This document shows, in pieces, positions 63,233-64,000 of a stretch of DNA of 64,000 nucleotides. The notes below the pieces were generated by a model. It searched no databases. It worked only from the letters and a program-made list of their open reading frames with translations, and was not told the origin of the DNA. Position 1 is the first letter of the stretch; every line of letters starts with the position of its first letter. This DNA comes from CAVYXK01 sp963708245 (GTDB taxonomy: Bacteria; Pseudomonadota; Alphaproteobacteria; Acetobacterales; Acetobacteraceae). Location: contig OY970201.1 of NCBI GenBank assembly GCA_963708245.1, forward strand, positions 2,914,001 through 2,978,000, in the 5' to 3' direction. The translations under genes were made by a program, and so were the position numbers.

Positions 63233-64000
63233 ATGAGCGACATCTCACCGGCGCCGGTGATGGGTTCCGGCCGGCACGACGAACGGCTGATGCACACCCC
63301 GTTCCTGACGCGGCTGATGCGCCGGCCGGAGCTTGGTGCCATCACCGGCTTGATCCTGGTCATCATTTTCTTTGCTTTCACCGCCAGCCCGACCATGTTC
63401 ACGTTGGAAGGGATGATGACCATTCTTTCGCCCTCGGCCCAGCTCGGCATCTTGGCGGTCGCCGCGGCGCTGCTCATGATCAGCGGCGAGTTCGATCTGT
63501 CGATCGGCTCCATGGTTGCGTTTGCTGGGCTGATCCTGGGCCTCGCGATCATCGATGTGGGGCTGCCGCTGCTGCCCGCCATCATCGTGACGCTGGCGGT
63601 CGCAGCGCTGTTAGGCGCCATCAATGGGCAGCTCGTCATCCGGACTCGGCTGCCCTCGTTCATCGTGACGCTCGCCTTCTTGTTCATTTTGCGAGGCCTG
63701 TCACTTGTCGGGCTGAAGATGGCGACCGGCACCACGCAGATGCGCGGGATCCGCGACGCGGTGGCGGACAGTCCGCTGCTTGATGTCTTCTCCGGCAATG
63801 CGTTTCACGGCGCCTTCACGGCTCTCGCGCACCAAGGGCTGATCCGCGCGCTACCCAACGGCGCTCCCGCCGCGCCAGGGGTGCCGATCAGCGTCTTGTG
63901 GTTTATCGCCTTCGCCCTGGTCGCGACCTGGGTGCTGCTGCGCACGCAAACCGGCAATTGGATCTTCGCCAGCGGTGGCGATCCCAACGCGGCGCGCAAT
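63233..64000 (+). CDS. Ribose-type (RbsC/BPD_transp_2) ABC permease, 3' end beyond the window
   Basis: At least 256 codons are open to the window edge, starting at the ATG at 63233 with GGGAG about 12 bp upstream. The protein has hydrophobic segments (ITGLILVIIFFAFTA) and the strong motif MISGEFDLSIGSMVAFAGL, typical of carbohydrate permeases of the RbsC/XylH class. The ATPase and binding protein should be nearby, outside the window. The window ends inside the gene. Confidence 0.88.
   Translation, partial: MSDISPAPVMGSGRHDERLMHTPFLTRLMRRPELGAITGLILVIIFFAFTASPTMFTLEGMMTILSPSAQLGILAVAAALLMISGEFDLSIGSMVAFAGLILGLAIIDVGLPLLPAIIVTLAVAALLGAINGQLVIRTRLPSFIVTLAFLFILRGLSLVGLKMATGTTQMRGIRDAVADSPLLDVFSGNAFHGAFTALAHQGLIRALPNGAPAAPGVPISVLWFIAFALVATWVLLRTQTGNWIFASGGDPNAARN

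Overview
The window is high-GC bacterial DNA with dense operons, ATGA start/stop overlaps and many GTG starts. Gene content points to an alphaproteobacterium: a complete C-P lyase operon, box-type aerobic benzoate degradation, many ABC solute-binding proteins, two DUF29 genes and PEP-CTERM proteins. Rhodospirillales/Acetobacteraceae is my guess, not a demonstrated assignment.

Region 1 (1-9921) is phosphonate catabolism. After the end of a biotin-dependent carboxylase come phnF and a divergent phnM-like gene on the minus strand. Facing them is phnG-H-I-J-K-L-M plus a DUF1045 2H-phosphoesterase gene, with phnN convergent at the far end. A perfect palindrome of HutC-subfamily operator type (TGTCTAGACA) lies between phnF and phnG. 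A 264-270 bp imperfect tandem duplication separates phnK from phnL. No phnCDE transporter and no phnP are visible.

Region 2 (9983-23155) is CoA-thioester and aromatic metabolism, nearly all on the minus strand: an aminotransferase relic, acyl-CoA dehydrogenase, a fused NDP-forming acyl-CoA synthetase, both CoA-transferase subunits, a DUF29 gene, an FAD oxidoreductase, boxB, boxC (split by a one-base frameshift), benzoate-CoA ligase and a periplasmic binding protein. boxA is not in the window.

Region 3 (23242-36043) looks like a catabolic locus for a cyclic amide or N-heterocycle: hyuB, hyuA, an aminotransferase, an LLM flavin monooxygenase, an Asp/Glu racemase-like protein, three solute-binding proteins of three different ABC classes, one permease pair without an ATPase, and a second DUF29 gene.

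Region 4 (36186-62120) is an integrated mobile element of about 25.9 kb inserted in tRNA-Thr(GGT). The last 46 nt of the tRNA recur exactly at 62075-62120, and a tyrosine integrase sits just inside that end. The right third is one minus-strand module: integrase, unknown 233-aa protein, small HTH protein, frameshifted unknown, AAA helicase, a helically phased GTTC repeat array (candidate origin) and two paralogous small regulator-like genes. The rest is cargo and wreckage: a DUF4365-like nuclease-fold protein, an IS91-family unit and a fragment of a second one, a frameshifted cation-efflux gene, a multiply frameshifted DUF4105 gene, DUF2254, a BASS transporter, gene fragments, two PEP-CTERM genes, a DMT transporter, an HNH-like protein, and a lipoprotein gene interrupted by an in-frame amber codon. 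Just inside the left end is a second tRNA 3' fragment with the same downstream repeat at the same spacing, which suggests tandem or successive integrations.

Region 5 (62201-64000) returns to chromosomal genes: a protein-L-isoaspartate methyltransferase and the start of a ribose-type ABC permease that runs off the window.
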